From the NCBI RefSeq assembly GCF_017853185.1, contig NZ_JAFMJZ010000014.1, positions 1 to 35,347 of the forward strand: DNA of 35,347 bases, written 5' to 3'. The position numbers were made by a program, and so were the translations under genes. Below are positions 1 to 10,282 of this stretch, piece after piece; the stretch's first letter is position 1; each line of letters opens with the position of its first letter. The DNA comes from Mycolicibacterium sp. Its GTDB lineage: Bacteria; Actinomycetota; Actinomycetes; Mycobacteriales; Mycobacteriaceae. The notes beneath the pieces are model-generated. The model was not told the origin of the DNA. It saw nothing but the letters and a program-made list of their open reading frames with translations, and did not search any database.

Positions 1-145
1 TCGGCAACCGCTTGGGAGCGGGCATGTCCACGGTCCCGATCGCTTGCGGCGCAGAGGAGTCCGGCACGCCCGCGCACCCCGTCGCCAGCGTGAGCAGGCC
101 GGCCAGCACTCCGGCCAACAGGACGGTGGGCATCCGGCGCCTCAT
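1..145 (-). CDS. lpqB: Lipoprotein LpqB, N-terminal part (cut by window edge)
   Basis: The first 48 codons of a lipoprotein gene run off the left edge of the window. The ATG at 145 overlaps the mtrB stop by four bases (ATGA), the usual mtrA-mtrB-lpqB arrangement. The start has basic residues (MRRR), a hydrophobic stretch ([14 protein letters not shown]) and then a lipobox-like ATGC whose Cys24 would carry the lipid after signal peptidase II cleavage. The following [10 protein letters not shown] matches mycobacterial LpqB as I remember it. LpqB is known to sit outside the membrane, interact with the sensor domain of MtrB and modulate MtrA activity. Only the signal peptide and about 25 mature residues are visible, so the rest of the protein cannot be judged here. 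Confidence 0.9.
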   Translation of the reverse strand, partial: MRRRMPTVLLAGVLAGLLTLATGCAGVPDSSAPQAIGTVDMPAPKRLP

Positions 146-1779
146 GCGCGCTCCCCCGCCGGCTCGCGGAGGAAGTCACCGGCGACCGGCTTGAGCGGAA
201 GCGGACTGGTGGTCACCTTGTGCCCACGGGTGAGCGGAAGCGTGAGCCGGAAACAGGCCCCCTTGCCCGGCTCGCCCCATGCTTCCAGCCGGCCCTGGTG
301 CAGCCGGGCGTCCTCGATGCTGATCGCCAGACCCAGGCCGGTGCCCCCGGAGCGACGGACCCGGGACGGATCCGAACGCCAGAACCGGCTGAACACCAGC
401 TTCTCCTCGCCCGGCCGCAGTCCGACGCCGTAGTCGCGGACGGTGACCGCGACGGTGTCCTCGTCGTCGGCCATCTTGATCCGCACCGGTTTGTGCTCGG
501 CATGGTCGATGGCGTTGGCGATCAGGTTGCGCAGGATGCGCTCGACGCGGCGCGGGTCCACCTCGGCGATGACCTCATGGTCGGGCATCTCCACCAGAAG
601 TTCGATCCCGGCCTCGTCGGCGAGGTGGCCGACCTTGATGAGCGCGTTACGGACGGTGGACCGCAGATCGACCGCCTCGACGGACAATTCGGCCACACCG
701 GCGTCGTGCCGGGAGATCTCCAGCAGGTCGTTGAGCAGACCCTCGAACCGGTCCAGTTCGCTGACCAGAAGTTCGGTGGAGCGGCGCAGCGCCGGATCGA
801 GGTCTTCGCCATGGTCGTAGATCAGGTCGGCCGCCATCCGGACGGTGGTCAGCGGGGTGCGCAGCTCGTGGCTGACGTCCGAGGTGAACCGGCGCTGCAG
901 GTTGCCGAACTCCTCGAGGTTGTTGATCTGGCGCTGCAGGCTCTCGGCCATGTCGTTGAACGACACCGCGAGCCGGGCCATATCGTCCTCGCCGCGCACC
1001 GGCATCCGCTCGGAGAGATGGCCCTCGGCGAACCGTTCGGCGATCCGGGAGGCCGACCGCACCGGCAGCACCACCTGCCGGGAGACCAGCAGGGCGATGC
1101 CGGCCAGCAGCACCAGCAGCACCAGGCCGCCGGTGGCCATCGTGCCGCGCACCAGCGTGATGGTGTTCTCCTCGCTGGTGAGCGGGAAGATCAGGTACAG
1201 CTCGAGATTGGTGACCCGGGACGGCGCCGGGGTACCGATCAGCAGGGCCGGGCCGGAGAATGTCTCGGTGCGCACCGTCTCGTACTGATAGCTGACCTGG
1301 CCGGCCTTGACGAAGTCGCGCAGTGAGTTCGGGATCTGGTCCGCCGGACCCACCGAGGTGGCGTCGCGGGGACCGTCGCCGGGGACGATCAGCACCGCGT
1401 CGAAGGTCCCGGCCAGCCCGGAGGTGCTGGAGTTCTGGCCGGTCTTGGAGATCAGGGTGTTGCGGGCCAACTGAAGGCTGGAGTCCAGCGAACGGGCCTC
1501 TTCACCGCTGACGACCCCGCTGACCGTGCCGCGGGCCCGGTTGATCTCCTCGGTGGCCGCGCGCACTTTGACCTCGAGGACGCGGTTGGTGATCTGACTG
1601 GTCAGCACGAAGCCCAACACCACGATGACCACGGCCGACAGGCCGAGGGTGAGCACGACGACCCGCAGCTGCAGTGAGCGTCGCCAGATCTGCGCCAGCG
1701 AACGGCCCAGCGCATTGGTGCCCCGCAACAGCGGTCCGGAACGACCCCACGGGCCCCGAACGCGGGCCCGGACCGTCAT
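142..1779 (-). CDS. mtrB: Sensor histidine kinase MtrB
   Basis: MtrB is the membrane kinase that phosphorylates MtrA and links cell-wall synthesis and septation to transcription. The 545-residue protein has TM1 (about 39-59), an extracytoplasmic domain, TM2 (about 213-233), a HAMP segment (about 234-286), the HisKA motif SHELRTP with phospho-acceptor His304, and a HATPase domain. The N box is [11 protein letters not shown] (about 418-428), with DYGVGL (449-454) and GTGLGLAIS (479-487). It is slightly shorter than the M. tuberculosis protein (about 567), mostly at the divergent C-terminal tail. It starts with ATG 16 bases after mtrA and overlaps lpqB by 4 bases, so the three genes are probably translated from one mRNA. 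Identification is firm. Confidence 0.97.
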   Translation of the reverse strand: MTVRARVRGPWGRSGPLLRGTNALGRSLAQIWRRSLQLRVVVLTLGLSAVVIVVLGFVLTSQITNRVLEVKVRAATEEINRARGTVSGVVSGEEARSLDSSLQLARNTLISKTGQNSSTSGLAGTFDAVLIVPGDGPRDATSVGPADQIPNSLRDFVKAGQVSYQYETVRTETFSGPALLIGTPAPSRVTNLELYLIFPLTSEENTITLVRGTMATGGLVLLVLLAGIALLVSRQVVLPVRSASRIAERFAEGHLSERMPVRGEDDMARLAVSFNDMAESLQRQINNLEEFGNLQRRFTSDVSHELRTPLTTVRMAADLIYDHGEDLDPALRRSTELLVSELDRFEGLLNDLLEISRHDAGVAELSVEAVDLRSTVRNALIKVGHLADEAGIELLVEMPDHEVIAEVDPRRVERILRNLIANAIDHAEHKPVRIKMADDEDTVAVTVRDYGVGLRPGEEKLVFSRFWRSDPSRVRRSGGTGLGLAISIEDARLHQGRLEAWGEPGKGACFRLTLPLTRGHKVTTSPLPLKPVAGDFLREPAGERA

Positions 1780-1795
1780 GGCGTCGCCCGGGCCG

Positions 1796-2473
1796 TCACG
1801 GCGGTCCGGCCTTGTATCCCACTCCTCGAACGGTCAGGACCACCTGCGGGTTCTCCGGGTCCTTCTCGACCTTGGCCCGCAGACGCTGGACATGCACATT
1901 GACCAAACGGGTGTCCGCCGGGTGCCGGTATCCCCACACCTGTTCCAGGAGCACCTCTCGAGTAAACACCTGGCGCGGTTTGCGTGCCAACGCCACCAGC
2001 AGGTCGAACTCCAGCGGGGTCAGCGAGATCTGCTCACCGTCACGGGTGACCTTGTGGGCCGGCACGTCGATCTCGATGTCGGCGATCGAGAGCATCTCGG
2101 CCGGCTCATCCTCGTTGCGCCGCAGCCGGGCCCGGACCCGCGCCACGAGTTCCTTGGGCTTGAACGGCTTCATCACGTAGTCGTCGGCGCCGGACTCCAG
2201 GCCGAGCACCACGTCGACGGTGTCGGTCTTGGCGGTCAGCATGACGATCGGCACCCCGGAGTCCGCCCGCAGCACGCGGCAGACGTCGATGCCGTTCATG
2301 CCCGGAAGCATGAGGTCCAGCAGCACCAGGTCGGGGCGCAGATCGCGCACCGCCGCCAGTGCCTGCGAGCCGTCGGCGATCACCGCGGTGTCGAAACCCT
2401 CGTTGCGCAAGACGATGGTGAGCATCTCGGCCAGCGAGGGGTCATCGTCGATGACCAGAATCCTTTGCCTCAT
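1796..2473 (-). CDS. mtrA: Response regulator MtrA
   Basis: MtrA is the OmpR-type response regulator partnered with MtrB and is essential in M. tuberculosis, with targets in replication initiation and cell-wall hydrolysis. With the start at 2473 the protein has 225 residues. The receiver domain has acidic pocket DDD (9-11), phospho-acceptor Asp53 in [11 protein letters not shown], and the switch region MLTAKTDT; the C-terminal winged-helix domain includes [21 protein letters not shown]. An upstream in-frame ATG at 2503 would add ten residues. I prefer 2473 because family members begin at MRQRIL or three residues earlier, and because an extended -10-like TGACACGAT ends seven bases before this ATG, as expected for a leaderless mRNA. 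The 63-base gap to tmk can hold this promoter. Confidence 0.95.
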   Translation of the reverse strand: MRQRILVIDDDPSLAEMLTIVLRNEGFDTAVIADGSQALAAVRDLRPDLVLLDLMLPGMNGIDVCRVLRADSGVPIVMLTAKTDTVDVVLGLESGADDYVMKPFKPKELVARVRARLRRNEDEPAEMLSIADIEIDVPAHKVTRDGEQISLTPLEFDLLVALARKPRQVFTREVLLEQVWGYRHPADTRLVNVHVQRLRAKVEKDPENPQVVLTVRGVGYKAGPP

Positions 2474-2480
2474 GGCGACT

Positions 2481-2489
2481 ATCGTGTCA
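2481..2489 (-). promoter_or_regulatory. Extended -10 element of mtrA
   Basis: Read on the minus strand, TGA-CACGAT ends seven bases before the ATG at 2473. It fits an extended -10 (TGN directly before xANNNT) of a leaderless mRNA. The 10-mer ATGACACGAT recurs at the same distance before purK. No convincing -35 was seen. Confidence 0.5.
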
Positions 2490-2536
2490 TCGAAACGCGA
2501 CAATCCCCTGCTAGAACACGCTGGCGAGTTGCGCCT

Positions 2537-3166
2537 CTAGTCCGAAATATCGGCCGCCAAAGCGGCCGGGGTGACCTCCGGGCCGACAACCGACCAGCGG
2601 CCGTGCCAGTTCGCGGCCGCCAGCCCCGCGTACACCTCGCCGGTCCGCTGCTGCAGACCACCGTCACGTTCGTAGACGTCGCGGACCCGGTCGACCTCGA
2701 TGCTCTCCCGGCTGCGGGCCCGCTGGGCGGCGAGTTCGGTCGGAACGGCGAGCAGCACCTGGTGGTCGGGCTCGGGCAGGCCGAGGCGGCCGTACTCGAG
2801 ATCGCCGACCCAGCTCACCATCTCGCCGCCGGCGTCCTGGTGCAGGCGGGCGGCGCTGTAGGCGGCGTTGGAGGCGACGTAGCGATCGAGGATGACGACG
2901 TCGTAATCGCGACGCAGGGCGCCGAGGTGATCCCTGGCCCCGGCACGGTCGAGGGCGAACAGCACCGCCATCCCGTAGACCGAGTCGGCCAGGTCGCCGT
3001 GCGAGCCGTGCAGTGCCTCGGCGGCCAGGTCGGCGGTGACCGACTGCCCGTAGCGCGGGAAGGCCAGCGTCGTCACCGAACGGGCGGCCGCCTCGAACTC
3101 GCGGCGCAACCCCTCGGTCAGCGTGCGCTTGCCGGCGCCGTCCAGCCCTTCGATGACGATCAGCAC
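2537..3166 (-). CDS. tmk: Thymidylate kinase (dTMP kinase)
   Basis: Tmk phosphorylates dTMP to dTDP with ATP, a required step in dTTP supply. The 209-residue protein has the P-loop EGLDGAGKRT (6-15), a nucleotide-contacting FPRYGQS (36-42) and the DRY motif at 94-96 followed by ASNAAYSAARL. These agree closely with mycobacterial Tmk, about 214 residues. The start is GTG at 3166, 12 bases after the stop of the nitroreductase gene, with a weak purine-rich stretch before it. It lies between sahH/nitroreductase and mtrA on the same strand, as tmk does in M. tuberculosis apart from the inserted nitroreductase. There is nothing unusual in the sequence. Confidence 0.95.
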   Translation of the reverse strand: MLIVIEGLDGAGKRTLTEGLRREFEAAARSVTTLAFPRYGQSVTADLAAEALHGSHGDLADSVYGMAVLFALDRAGARDHLGALRRDYDVVILDRYVASNAAYSAARLHQDAGGEMVSWVGDLEYGRLGLPEPDHQVLLAVPTELAAQRARSRESIEVDRVRDVYERDGGLQQRTGEVYAGLAAANWHGRWSVVGPEVTPAALAADISD

Positions 3167-3178
3167 GTCCGGCGGCCG

Positions 3179-3880
3179 CTAGTCGAAGCCCACGAACGAC
3201 GCGACAACGTCGTCGGCGGCGCGGCGGGACTGCACATGGTTGGCCACGAATTCCTCGTCGGGGTACCCCATCGCCACACAGGTCATGATCACCTCGTCGT
3301 CGGGGATGTTCGCGTTCTCGCGCACCACCGAGGACTGCATGATCCCCTGGCCGTTGATCACAGTGCCGAGGCCTTTGGACCACGCCGCCAGCACCAGGCC
3401 GTAGGTCACCGCGCCACAGTCGAAGTGGGCGATGGTGTCATCGGCGAGCGCCTTGTCGACGGTGATGACGACGGAGACCGGGGCGTCGAACTGGCGGAAT
3501 CCGCGCATCACCCAGTCCTGGCGACGGTCCTTGTCGTCGCGGGCGATACCCATCGCCTCGAAGAGTTGGACCGCGATCTCCACCTGACGTTCGCGATGCG
3601 GACCTTCGTACCCGTGGTTGAGCGTGATCTCGCGGTCGACCGGCGACCCCGACACCATCTTCTCGGTGTTGCCCCTGCGAACGCGCTCAAGCGGCTCGCC
3701 GGTCAGCACGTGGAAGTGCCACGGTTGGGTGTTCATCGACGACGGCGCGCGCTGGGCGATCCTGATGACGTCCTCGAGCACCTCGCGCGGCACGGACTGC
3801 TCGGTGTAGCCGCGAATGCTGCGGCGCTCGAAGACGATCGTCTCCAGGTCGTTGCCGCCGCTGTGAAGCCGTTCGCCCAT
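3179..3880 (-). CDS. Nitroreductase-family flavoprotein
   Basis: This gene encodes a likely FMN-dependent NAD(P)H oxidoreductase of the nitroreductase superfamily, about 233 residues. Family marks are the N-terminal RRSIRGY and APSSMNTQPWHF, which line the FMN phosphate site, and a C-terminal segment with VAMGYPDEEF. The substrate cannot be read from sequence; relatives reduce nitroaromatics, quinones or enones. It sits 22 bases after sahH and 12 before tmk, so it probably shares their transcript. M. tuberculosis has no gene here as far as I recall, so this looks like a lineage-specific insertion. The start is uncertain: ATG at 3880 is used, GTG at 3883 and TTG at 3892 are in frame, and none has a clear ribosome-binding site. 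Confidence 0.88.
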   Translation of the reverse strand: MGERLHSGGNDLETIVFERRSIRGYTEQSVPREVLEDVIRIAQRAPSSMNTQPWHFHVLTGEPLERVRRGNTEKMVSGSPVDREITLNHGYEGPHRERQVEIAVQLFEAMGIARDDKDRRQDWVMRGFRQFDAPVSVVITVDKALADDTIAHFDCGAVTYGLVLAAWSKGLGTVINGQGIMQSSVVRENANIPDDEVIMTCVAMGYPDEEFVANHVQSRRAADDVVASFVGFD

Positions 3881-3902
3881 CACCGAAACCAATGCCGCCG
3901 AC

Positions 3903-5375
<1,473 letters not shown>

Positions 5376-5382
5376 GCCGAAG

Positions 5383-5388
5383 AGGTTA
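5383..5388 (-). promoter_or_regulatory. -10 element of sahH (leaderless start)
   Basis: TAACCT on the minus strand ends seven bases before the ATG at 5375. The same hexamer precedes lcp1 and the DUF3499 gene at 6-7 bases. Confidence 0.55.
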
Positions 5389-5422
5389 TCGGGCGGTCCC
5401 CCGACGTGCATAAACGGGGTCG

Positions 5423-6895
5423 TCAGACGCTGTTTTGCAACGCCAGCCGCTGACCCAGCACCGATTTGCGGTACCCGTAGAACGCGTAGACGGCGATGCC
5501 GATCACCATCCAGACGACGAACCGGATCCAGGTCAGCACGGTGAGGTTGACCATCAGCCAGCCGCACGCCGCGATGGACAGGATCGGCAGGGCCGGCACG
5601 AACGGGGCCTTGAATCCGCGGGTCAGGTCCGGCCGGGTGCGACGCAGGACGATGACGCCCGCGGAGACCAGGACGAAGGCGAACAACGTCCCGACGTTGA
5701 CCATCTCCTCCAGCTTGGACATCGGGAAGGCGGTGGCGGCCACCGCGATCAGCACGCCGACCACCACGGTGATGCGCACCGGGGCGTCGCGTTCGTTGGT
5801 CATCGCCAGTCCGCGCGGCAGCAGGCCGTCGCGCGACATCGCGAACATCACCCGGGACAGCCCGAGCACCAGCACCATCACCACGGTGGTCAGGCCGGCC
5901 AGCGCGCCGATGGAGATGATCTTGGCGGCCCAGTCGATCCCGTTGATCTGGAAGGCGGTGGCCAGATTGGCGTGGCCGTTCCCGCGCTCGCGGAGTTCGG
6001 TGTAGCTGACCATCCCGGACAGCACCACCGACACCGCGACGTAGAGCACGGTGACGATGGCCAGCGAGGCGAGGATGCCGCGCGCGACGTCGCGTTGCGG
6101 GTTGCGGGTCTCCTCGGCGGTGGTGGCCACCACGTCGAACCCGATGAATGCGAAGAACACGATGGAGGCGCCGGCCAGCACGCCGTACCAGCCGTAGTGG
6201 CTGCCGCCGCCTCCGGTCAGCAGGGAGAAGACGGACTGATCGATCCCCGTTCCGGCGGCGCCCTTGCCGGTCTCGGTCGGCGGGATGAACGGGGAGTAGT
6301 TCTTCGGCTTGATGTAGAACGAACCGACCGCGATCACCAGCAGCACGACGGCCACCTTGATGGCGGTGATCACCGCGGAGAAGCGCGAGGACACCTTGGT
6401 GCCGACCGCCAGCAGTGTGGTGACCACACCGATGATCAGCAGTGCGCCCCAATCGAAGTCGATGAATCCCAGTCGGGTCACTCCGCCGGAGAATCCGAAA
6501 ACCGTTCCCAGGTAACTCGACCAGCCCTTGGCCACCACCGCCGCGCCGACCGCGAACTCGAGGATCAGGTCCCAGCCGATGATCCAGGCGACGAACTCAC
6601 CGAAGGTGGCGTAGGAGAAGGTGTACGCGCTGCCGGCCACCGGCAGCGTGGAGGCGAACTCCGCGTAGCACAGCGCGGCGAGCGCACAGGTGATCGCGGC
6701 GATGATGAACGACACCGACAGCGCCGGGCCGGTGATGTTGCCGAACGTTGTGGCGGTGACGGTGAAGATGCCGGCGCCGACGACGACGGACACCCCGAAG
6801 ACGGTGAGGTCCCACCACGTCAGGTCCTTGCGAAGGCGGGTGGACGGCTCGTCGGTGTCGAGGATGGACTGCTCGACCGACTTGGTGCGTGACAT
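5423..6895 (-). CDS. APC-family amino acid permease
   Basis: This 490-residue integral membrane transporter belongs to the amino acid-polyamine-organocation superfamily and corresponds in position and length to M. tuberculosis Rv3253c. About 12 hydrophobic segments are visible. The first follows a charged N-terminus ([12 protein letters not shown]) and carries [10 protein letters not shown], the unwound TM1 region that binds substrate in this family; [19 protein letters not shown] is the usual cytoplasmic loop. The likely substrate is an amino acid, cationic ones being common in this branch, but the sequence does not settle it. The start is ATG 6895, ten bases after the CDF gene stop. The -10-like TAGATT includes that stop codon. 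Confidence 0.93.
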   Translation of the reverse strand: MSRTKSVEQSILDTDEPSTRLRKDLTWWDLTVFGVSVVVGAGIFTVTATTFGNITGPALSVSFIIAAITCALAALCYAEFASTLPVAGSAYTFSYATFGEFVAWIIGWDLILEFAVGAAVVAKGWSSYLGTVFGFSGGVTRLGFIDFDWGALLIIGVVTTLLAVGTKVSSRFSAVITAIKVAVVLLVIAVGSFYIKPKNYSPFIPPTETGKGAAGTGIDQSVFSLLTGGGGSHYGWYGVLAGASIVFFAFIGFDVVATTAEETRNPQRDVARGILASLAIVTVLYVAVSVVLSGMVSYTELRERGNGHANLATAFQINGIDWAAKIISIGALAGLTTVVMVLVLGLSRVMFAMSRDGLLPRGLAMTNERDAPVRITVVVGVLIAVAATAFPMSKLEEMVNVGTLFAFVLVSAGVIVLRRTRPDLTRGFKAPFVPALPILSIAACGWLMVNLTVLTWIRFVVWMVIGIAVYAFYGYRKSVLGQRLALQNSV

Positions 6896-6902
6896 GGGCG
6901 AG

Positions 6903-6908
6903 AATCTA
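6903..6908 (-). promoter_or_regulatory. -10 element of permease gene, overlapping the CDF stop codon
   Basis: TAGATT on the minus strand ends seven bases before the ATG at 6895. Its first three bases are the TAG stop of the upstream transporter gene, so the promoter is embedded in the gene end. Confidence 0.5.
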
Positions 6909-7826
6909 TCGCGCCGGCGTGCGGTCCAGGTCGGGCTCCAGGTAGATGACCTTCGCGGTCGGCACCGCGGCACGCACCGCCGCCTCGGCCTTGTCGATCG
7001 CCGCCGCGACGGTGGACAGGTCGGTGCTGGAGGCCAACGCGATCTTGGCGCCGACCAGCATCTCCTCCGGCCCCAGGTACTGGGTGCGCAGATGGATGAC
7101 GCGGTCGACGTGCTCGGTGCCCTCCAGTGCGGCCTGGATGGCGCCCAGTTCCTCGCCGGTCGCACCCTCCCCGATCAGCAGGCTTTGCATCTCGATCATC
7201 AGGATCACCGCGATGACGCCGAGCAGAGCGCCGATCAGCGCGGTGCCGATGCCGTCCCAGATCGGGTTGCCGGTCAGGACGGTGAGCCCGACGCCGAGCA
7301 GGGCGAAGACCAGGCCCAGCAGGGCGCCGGTGTCCTCGAGCAGCACCACCGGCAGTTCCGGATTGCGCGACCGGCGGATGAACTGCCACCAGGTGCCGTT
7401 GCCCTTGAGCGGACGGGATTCGACCATCGCGGTGCGAAAGCTGTAGGTCTCCAACCCGATTGCCACCACCAGGATGCCGATGGCGATCCCCGGTGAGGTC
7501 AGCGGGTGCGGGTGGACGATCTTGGAATAGCCCTCGTAGAGGGCGAAGACCGCGCCGAGGCTGAACAGGACCAGGGCCACGACGAATGAGTAGAAGAACC
7601 GGGCCCGGCCGTAGCCGAACTGGTGCAGTTCGGTGGCCTCCTTACGGGAGCGCCGCTGACCCAACAGCAGCAGCGCCTGGTTGGAGGTGTCGGCGACCGA
7701 GTGCACCGCCTCGGCCAGCATCGACGAACTCCGGGTGAGGAGGAACCCGACGAACTTCGCCACCGCGATCCCGGCGTTGGCGGCCAACGCCGCGAGGATC
7801 GCCTTGGTGCTGCCTGAACTCGACAT
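6906..7826 (-). CDS. Cation diffusion facilitator transporter
   Basis: This 306-residue CDF-family efflux protein would exchange a divalent metal (zinc, iron, manganese or cobalt) for protons at the plasma membrane. TM segments lie near residues 8-30, 75-98, 112-130 and two between about 160 and 215. TM2 has AEAVHSVADTSNQ with metal-site His42 and Asp46. The second metal helix reads VLLEDTGALLG with Glu164-Asp165, where most CDFs have HxxxD; this resembles the ZnT9-like branch as I recall it. A cytoplasmic C-terminal domain follows. The ATG at 7826 has GGAAGG six bases upstream. It lies 34 bases after manA on the same strand. The metal is not determined. Confidence 0.93.
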   Translation of the reverse strand: MSSSGSTKAILAALAANAGIAVAKFVGFLLTRSSSMLAEAVHSVADTSNQALLLLGQRRSRKEATELHQFGYGRARFFYSFVVALVLFSLGAVFALYEGYSKIVHPHPLTSPGIAIGILVVAIGLETYSFRTAMVESRPLKGNGTWWQFIRRSRNPELPVVLLEDTGALLGLVFALLGVGLTVLTGNPIWDGIGTALIGALLGVIAVILMIEMQSLLIGEGATGEELGAIQAALEGTEHVDRVIHLRTQYLGPEEMLVGAKIALASSTDLSTVAAAIDKAEAAVRAAVPTAKVIYLEPDLDRTPAR

Positions 7827-7860
7827 GCCCGACCTTCCGTCTAGTCAGGCCACCGTAGCG

Positions 7861-9102
7861 TCAGGTCGTCGATGCCGGGGAGCCGACCGTGGCGCGGAAC
7901 ACCTGGGCCGGACTGTCCGCTTCCAGCCGGATCGGCCCGTCGTCGGCCGCGACCCAGACCGCCTGACCGCGCTGCATCCGGACCTCGCCGGACTTGGCCC
8001 GCACCGTCACCGAACCTTCGGTGCAGATCAGGATCTGCGGACCTTCGTGACTTGCGGGGGCGTCGACCTGATGGCCGAGATGGTCACCATCGAGGGTCAG
8101 CACCGATACGGCGAACTCTGGAACCGGTGTCTCGTAGACCAGTTCGATTCCTTCCCGACGGGTCGGGGCGCGGCAATCGGACACCGGATTGAAGTTGAGC
8201 ACCCGCAGCAGTTCGGGAACATCGACGTGCTTGGGGGTCAGTCCGCCGCGAAGCACGTTGTCGGAGTTGGCCATCACCTCCACACCCGTCCCATGCAGAT
8301 AACTGTGCAGGTTTCCGGCGGCCAGGAAGGCGCCCTCGCCGGGCTTGAGGCTGATCCGGTTGAGCAGCAGGGCGGCCAGCACGCCGGCGTCGCCGGGGTA
8401 ACGCTCCCCCAGTTCCAGCATGGTCCGCGCTTCGGCGGCGAATTCCTTTGCACCGGAACGGATGTAGCCGACCGCGCCTTCCAGAACGGCGGGGATCAGC
8501 GCGTCCAGGTCGGGCTGCGGCGCGGTGATCCAGGTGGTCAGCAGCGCACGCAGCCCGGAGGCGTCGGAGGTGTCGGCCAGCAGCGCGATGTAGGGCTCGA
8601 GTTCGGCGACGGCGAGTGCCCGCATGAACTCCACCGACCGGGCGGCCGGCCGGAAGCCGGCCAGCGCCTCGAAATCGGTGATGGCGACCAGCAATTCGGG
8701 CTTGTGGCTGCGGTCGCGGTAGTTGCGGACCGGCGAGTTGATCGGCACGCCGATCCGCTCCTCGCGGTCGAAACCCTCCACCGCCTGTTGCGCACTCGGA
8801 TGCGCCTGCAACGACAACGGTTCGTCGGCGGCGAGAATCTTGACCAGGAACGGAAGCCGGTCGCCGAACCGCTCACAGACCGCCGCCCCGAGTTCTCCCT
8901 CGGGATCGGAGTCGATGACCTCGAGCAGGGAGGTCGACGCCGCGTCGGTGGCGCCGACGAGCCGGGCGGGGTCGCCGGGATGGGCGCCCAGCCACAACTC
9001 GGCTTCCGGGTGCGCCGTCGGCGCGGGCCGGCCGGTGAACTCCGCGATCGCGGTTCTCGATCCCCACGCGTAGGTACGGGTCGCCCCCTGCATCAGCTGC
9101 AC
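7861..9102 (-). CDS. manA: Mannose-6-phosphate isomerase, class I
   Basis: ManA interconverts fructose 6-phosphate and mannose 6-phosphate, the entry to mannose metabolism for lipoarabinomannan, phosphatidylinositol mannosides and glycoproteins. The 413-residue protein has the type I zinc-site regions LSLQAHPS, the Glu in NYRDRSHKPEL, and PAGNLH-like AAGNLHSY, plus VMANSDNVLRGGLTPKHVD. The start is GTG at 9102, giving VQLMQGATRTYAWG, which aligns residue for residue with the M. tuberculosis start. A GGGGGG run ending 11 bases upstream could bind the ribosome. ATG at 9093 is an alternative; longer in-frame starts run into the upstream gene. Seven bases separate it from the TobH-like gene. Confidence 0.96.
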   Translation of the reverse strand: MQLMQGATRTYAWGSRTAIAEFTGRPAPTAHPEAELWLGAHPGDPARLVGATDAASTSLLEVIDSDPEGELGAAVCERFGDRLPFLVKILAADEPLSLQAHPSAQQAVEGFDREERIGVPINSPVRNYRDRSHKPELLVAITDFEALAGFRPAARSVEFMRALAVAELEPYIALLADTSDASGLRALLTTWITAPQPDLDALIPAVLEGAVGYIRSGAKEFAAEARTMLELGERYPGDAGVLAALLLNRISLKPGEGAFLAAGNLHSYLHGTGVEVMANSDNVLRGGLTPKHVDVPELLRVLNFNPVSDCRAPTRREGIELVYETPVPEFAVSVLTLDGDHLGHQVDAPASHEGPQILICTEGSVTVRAKSGEVRMQRGQAVWVAADDGPIRLEADSPAQVFRATVGSPASTT

Positions 9103-9109
9103 AGCGTTC

Positions 9110-10234
9110 TCATCCCCCCGCCAGCCGCAGATAAACGGCGGCCATCTCCAGGCGCAGCGCCAGGATCGCCAGTTGGTCCTGCACCCGCCCCGGCCCGGGG
9201 GCCGATCCGGAGGTTTCAGCGCCGAGGTCGCCAGGACTGAATTCCTCTGCGCCGACATCTCCCGTGCCGACGTCATCAGCGCCGATCAGTTCGACTCCGT
9301 CGATGCCCGAGACCCGGGCGCTCAGGGTCTGCCGCTCGGCGGCCAGTGCCAGCGCCACCACCCGCGGCCGGCCGGGCAGCGGTCCGTCGATCTCCTCGTC
9401 GTGGAACAGCGCGTCCACCGAGTCGCCGAACCGGCTGGCGATGCCGGTGCGCAGTGCCGCCAGGGCGTCGCCGAGGCCGGCCGCCGCAACGGGTTCGCCA
9501 GCGACCCGCAGCAGCACCGCGGCACCGTGCCGGGCCAGCGCCAGGGTGGCCGCGCAGTCGCCGGCCAGCACCGTCGGGCGCCCGGAGATCCTGTCGGCCA
9601 ATGCCTTTGCGGGATTGGTGAACACCTCGCGGGCCGCGCTGTTGCGCGCCGCCTCGGCGTCGAGCGAGTCGGCCAGTTCGGCCAGCGGAGCCGGCACGCT
9701 CGGATCGACGGCCGAGAACGTGGCCAGCCCGGCGGCCAGATAGCGGGACAGCCCGAATTCGTCGGGCACCCACAACCGGGGCGCGAGCACGGCGGCCCGA
9801 CCGGCGGTGGCGTCGCGCAACGGACCCTCGTACGGTGCGGCGACCACCACCCGGGCACCCCGGCGCACGGCGATCGCTGCGGCGCCCACCAGTGCCGGAT
9901 CCCCCGGATCGTCGCCGGCGGCGATCAGGACGTCCAGCGGTCCGATCCATGGCGGGGACTCCGCGACCGTCACGATCGGCGCACCGGTGGTGCCACTCAG
10001 TGCGGCGGCCAGCATGGCGCCCGCCGACTCCGCCGGTCCTCGACCGGCGACCCAGACCACGGTGCGGGGCCGCTGATCGCCGGCCACCGACTCCAGCGCG
10101 CCCTCCTCGACGGCCGCCGCAGTCGCCCGGACCTGGGCGCCCGCGGTCGCCGCGGCCCGCAGCAGACCGTCGCGATCGGCGTCCAGCAGTCCCTCGGTGT
10201 CATCGAGATCGACCGTGGCGTGGGCGGCACTCAT
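9110..10234 (-). CDS. TobH/SIS-domain-like protein (Rv3256c family)
   Basis: This 374-residue protein matches the position of M. tuberculosis Rv3256c, between manA and phosphomannomutase. It resembles TobH and the bifunctional phosphoglucose/phosphomannose isomerase C-terminal family, built on SIS folds that bind sugar phosphates. Visible features are an Ala-rich body, AGRGPAESAGAMLAAAL (an SIS-like phosphate-binding turn) and PTVLAGDCAATLALARHG. The isomerase catalytic residues are not obvious, so the activity is unproven. A tail of acidic repeats (GTGDVGAEEFSPGDLGAE) is probably disordered. The ATG at 10234 has AAGGTGG about eight bases upstream. The manA neighbour suggests a role in hexose phosphate isomerisation or its control. 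Confidence 0.85.
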   Translation of the reverse strand: MSAAHATVDLDDTEGLLDADRDGLLRAAATAGAQVRATAAAVEEGALESVAGDQRPRTVVWVAGRGPAESAGAMLAAALSGTTGAPIVTVAESPPWIGPLDVLIAAGDDPGDPALVGAAAIAVRRGARVVVAAPYEGPLRDATAGRAAVLAPRLWVPDEFGLSRYLAAGLATFSAVDPSVPAPLAELADSLDAEAARNSAAREVFTNPAKALADRISGRPTVLAGDCAATLALARHGAAVLLRVAGEPVAAAGLGDALAALRTGIASRFGDSVDALFHDEEIDGPLPGRPRVVALALAAERQTLSARVSGIDGVELIGADDVGTGDVGAEEFSPGDLGAETSGSAPGPGRVQDQLAILALRLEMAAVYLRLAGG

Positions 10235-10282
10235 GCGCGATCCACCTTCGGCTTCTCGCTGGCGCTCATGCGCGGGCTGTCC

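Noticed and set aside
5376..5422. Possible SAM/SAH riboswitch before sahH
   Set aside because: Only 47 bases are available and the -10 element leaves no leader.
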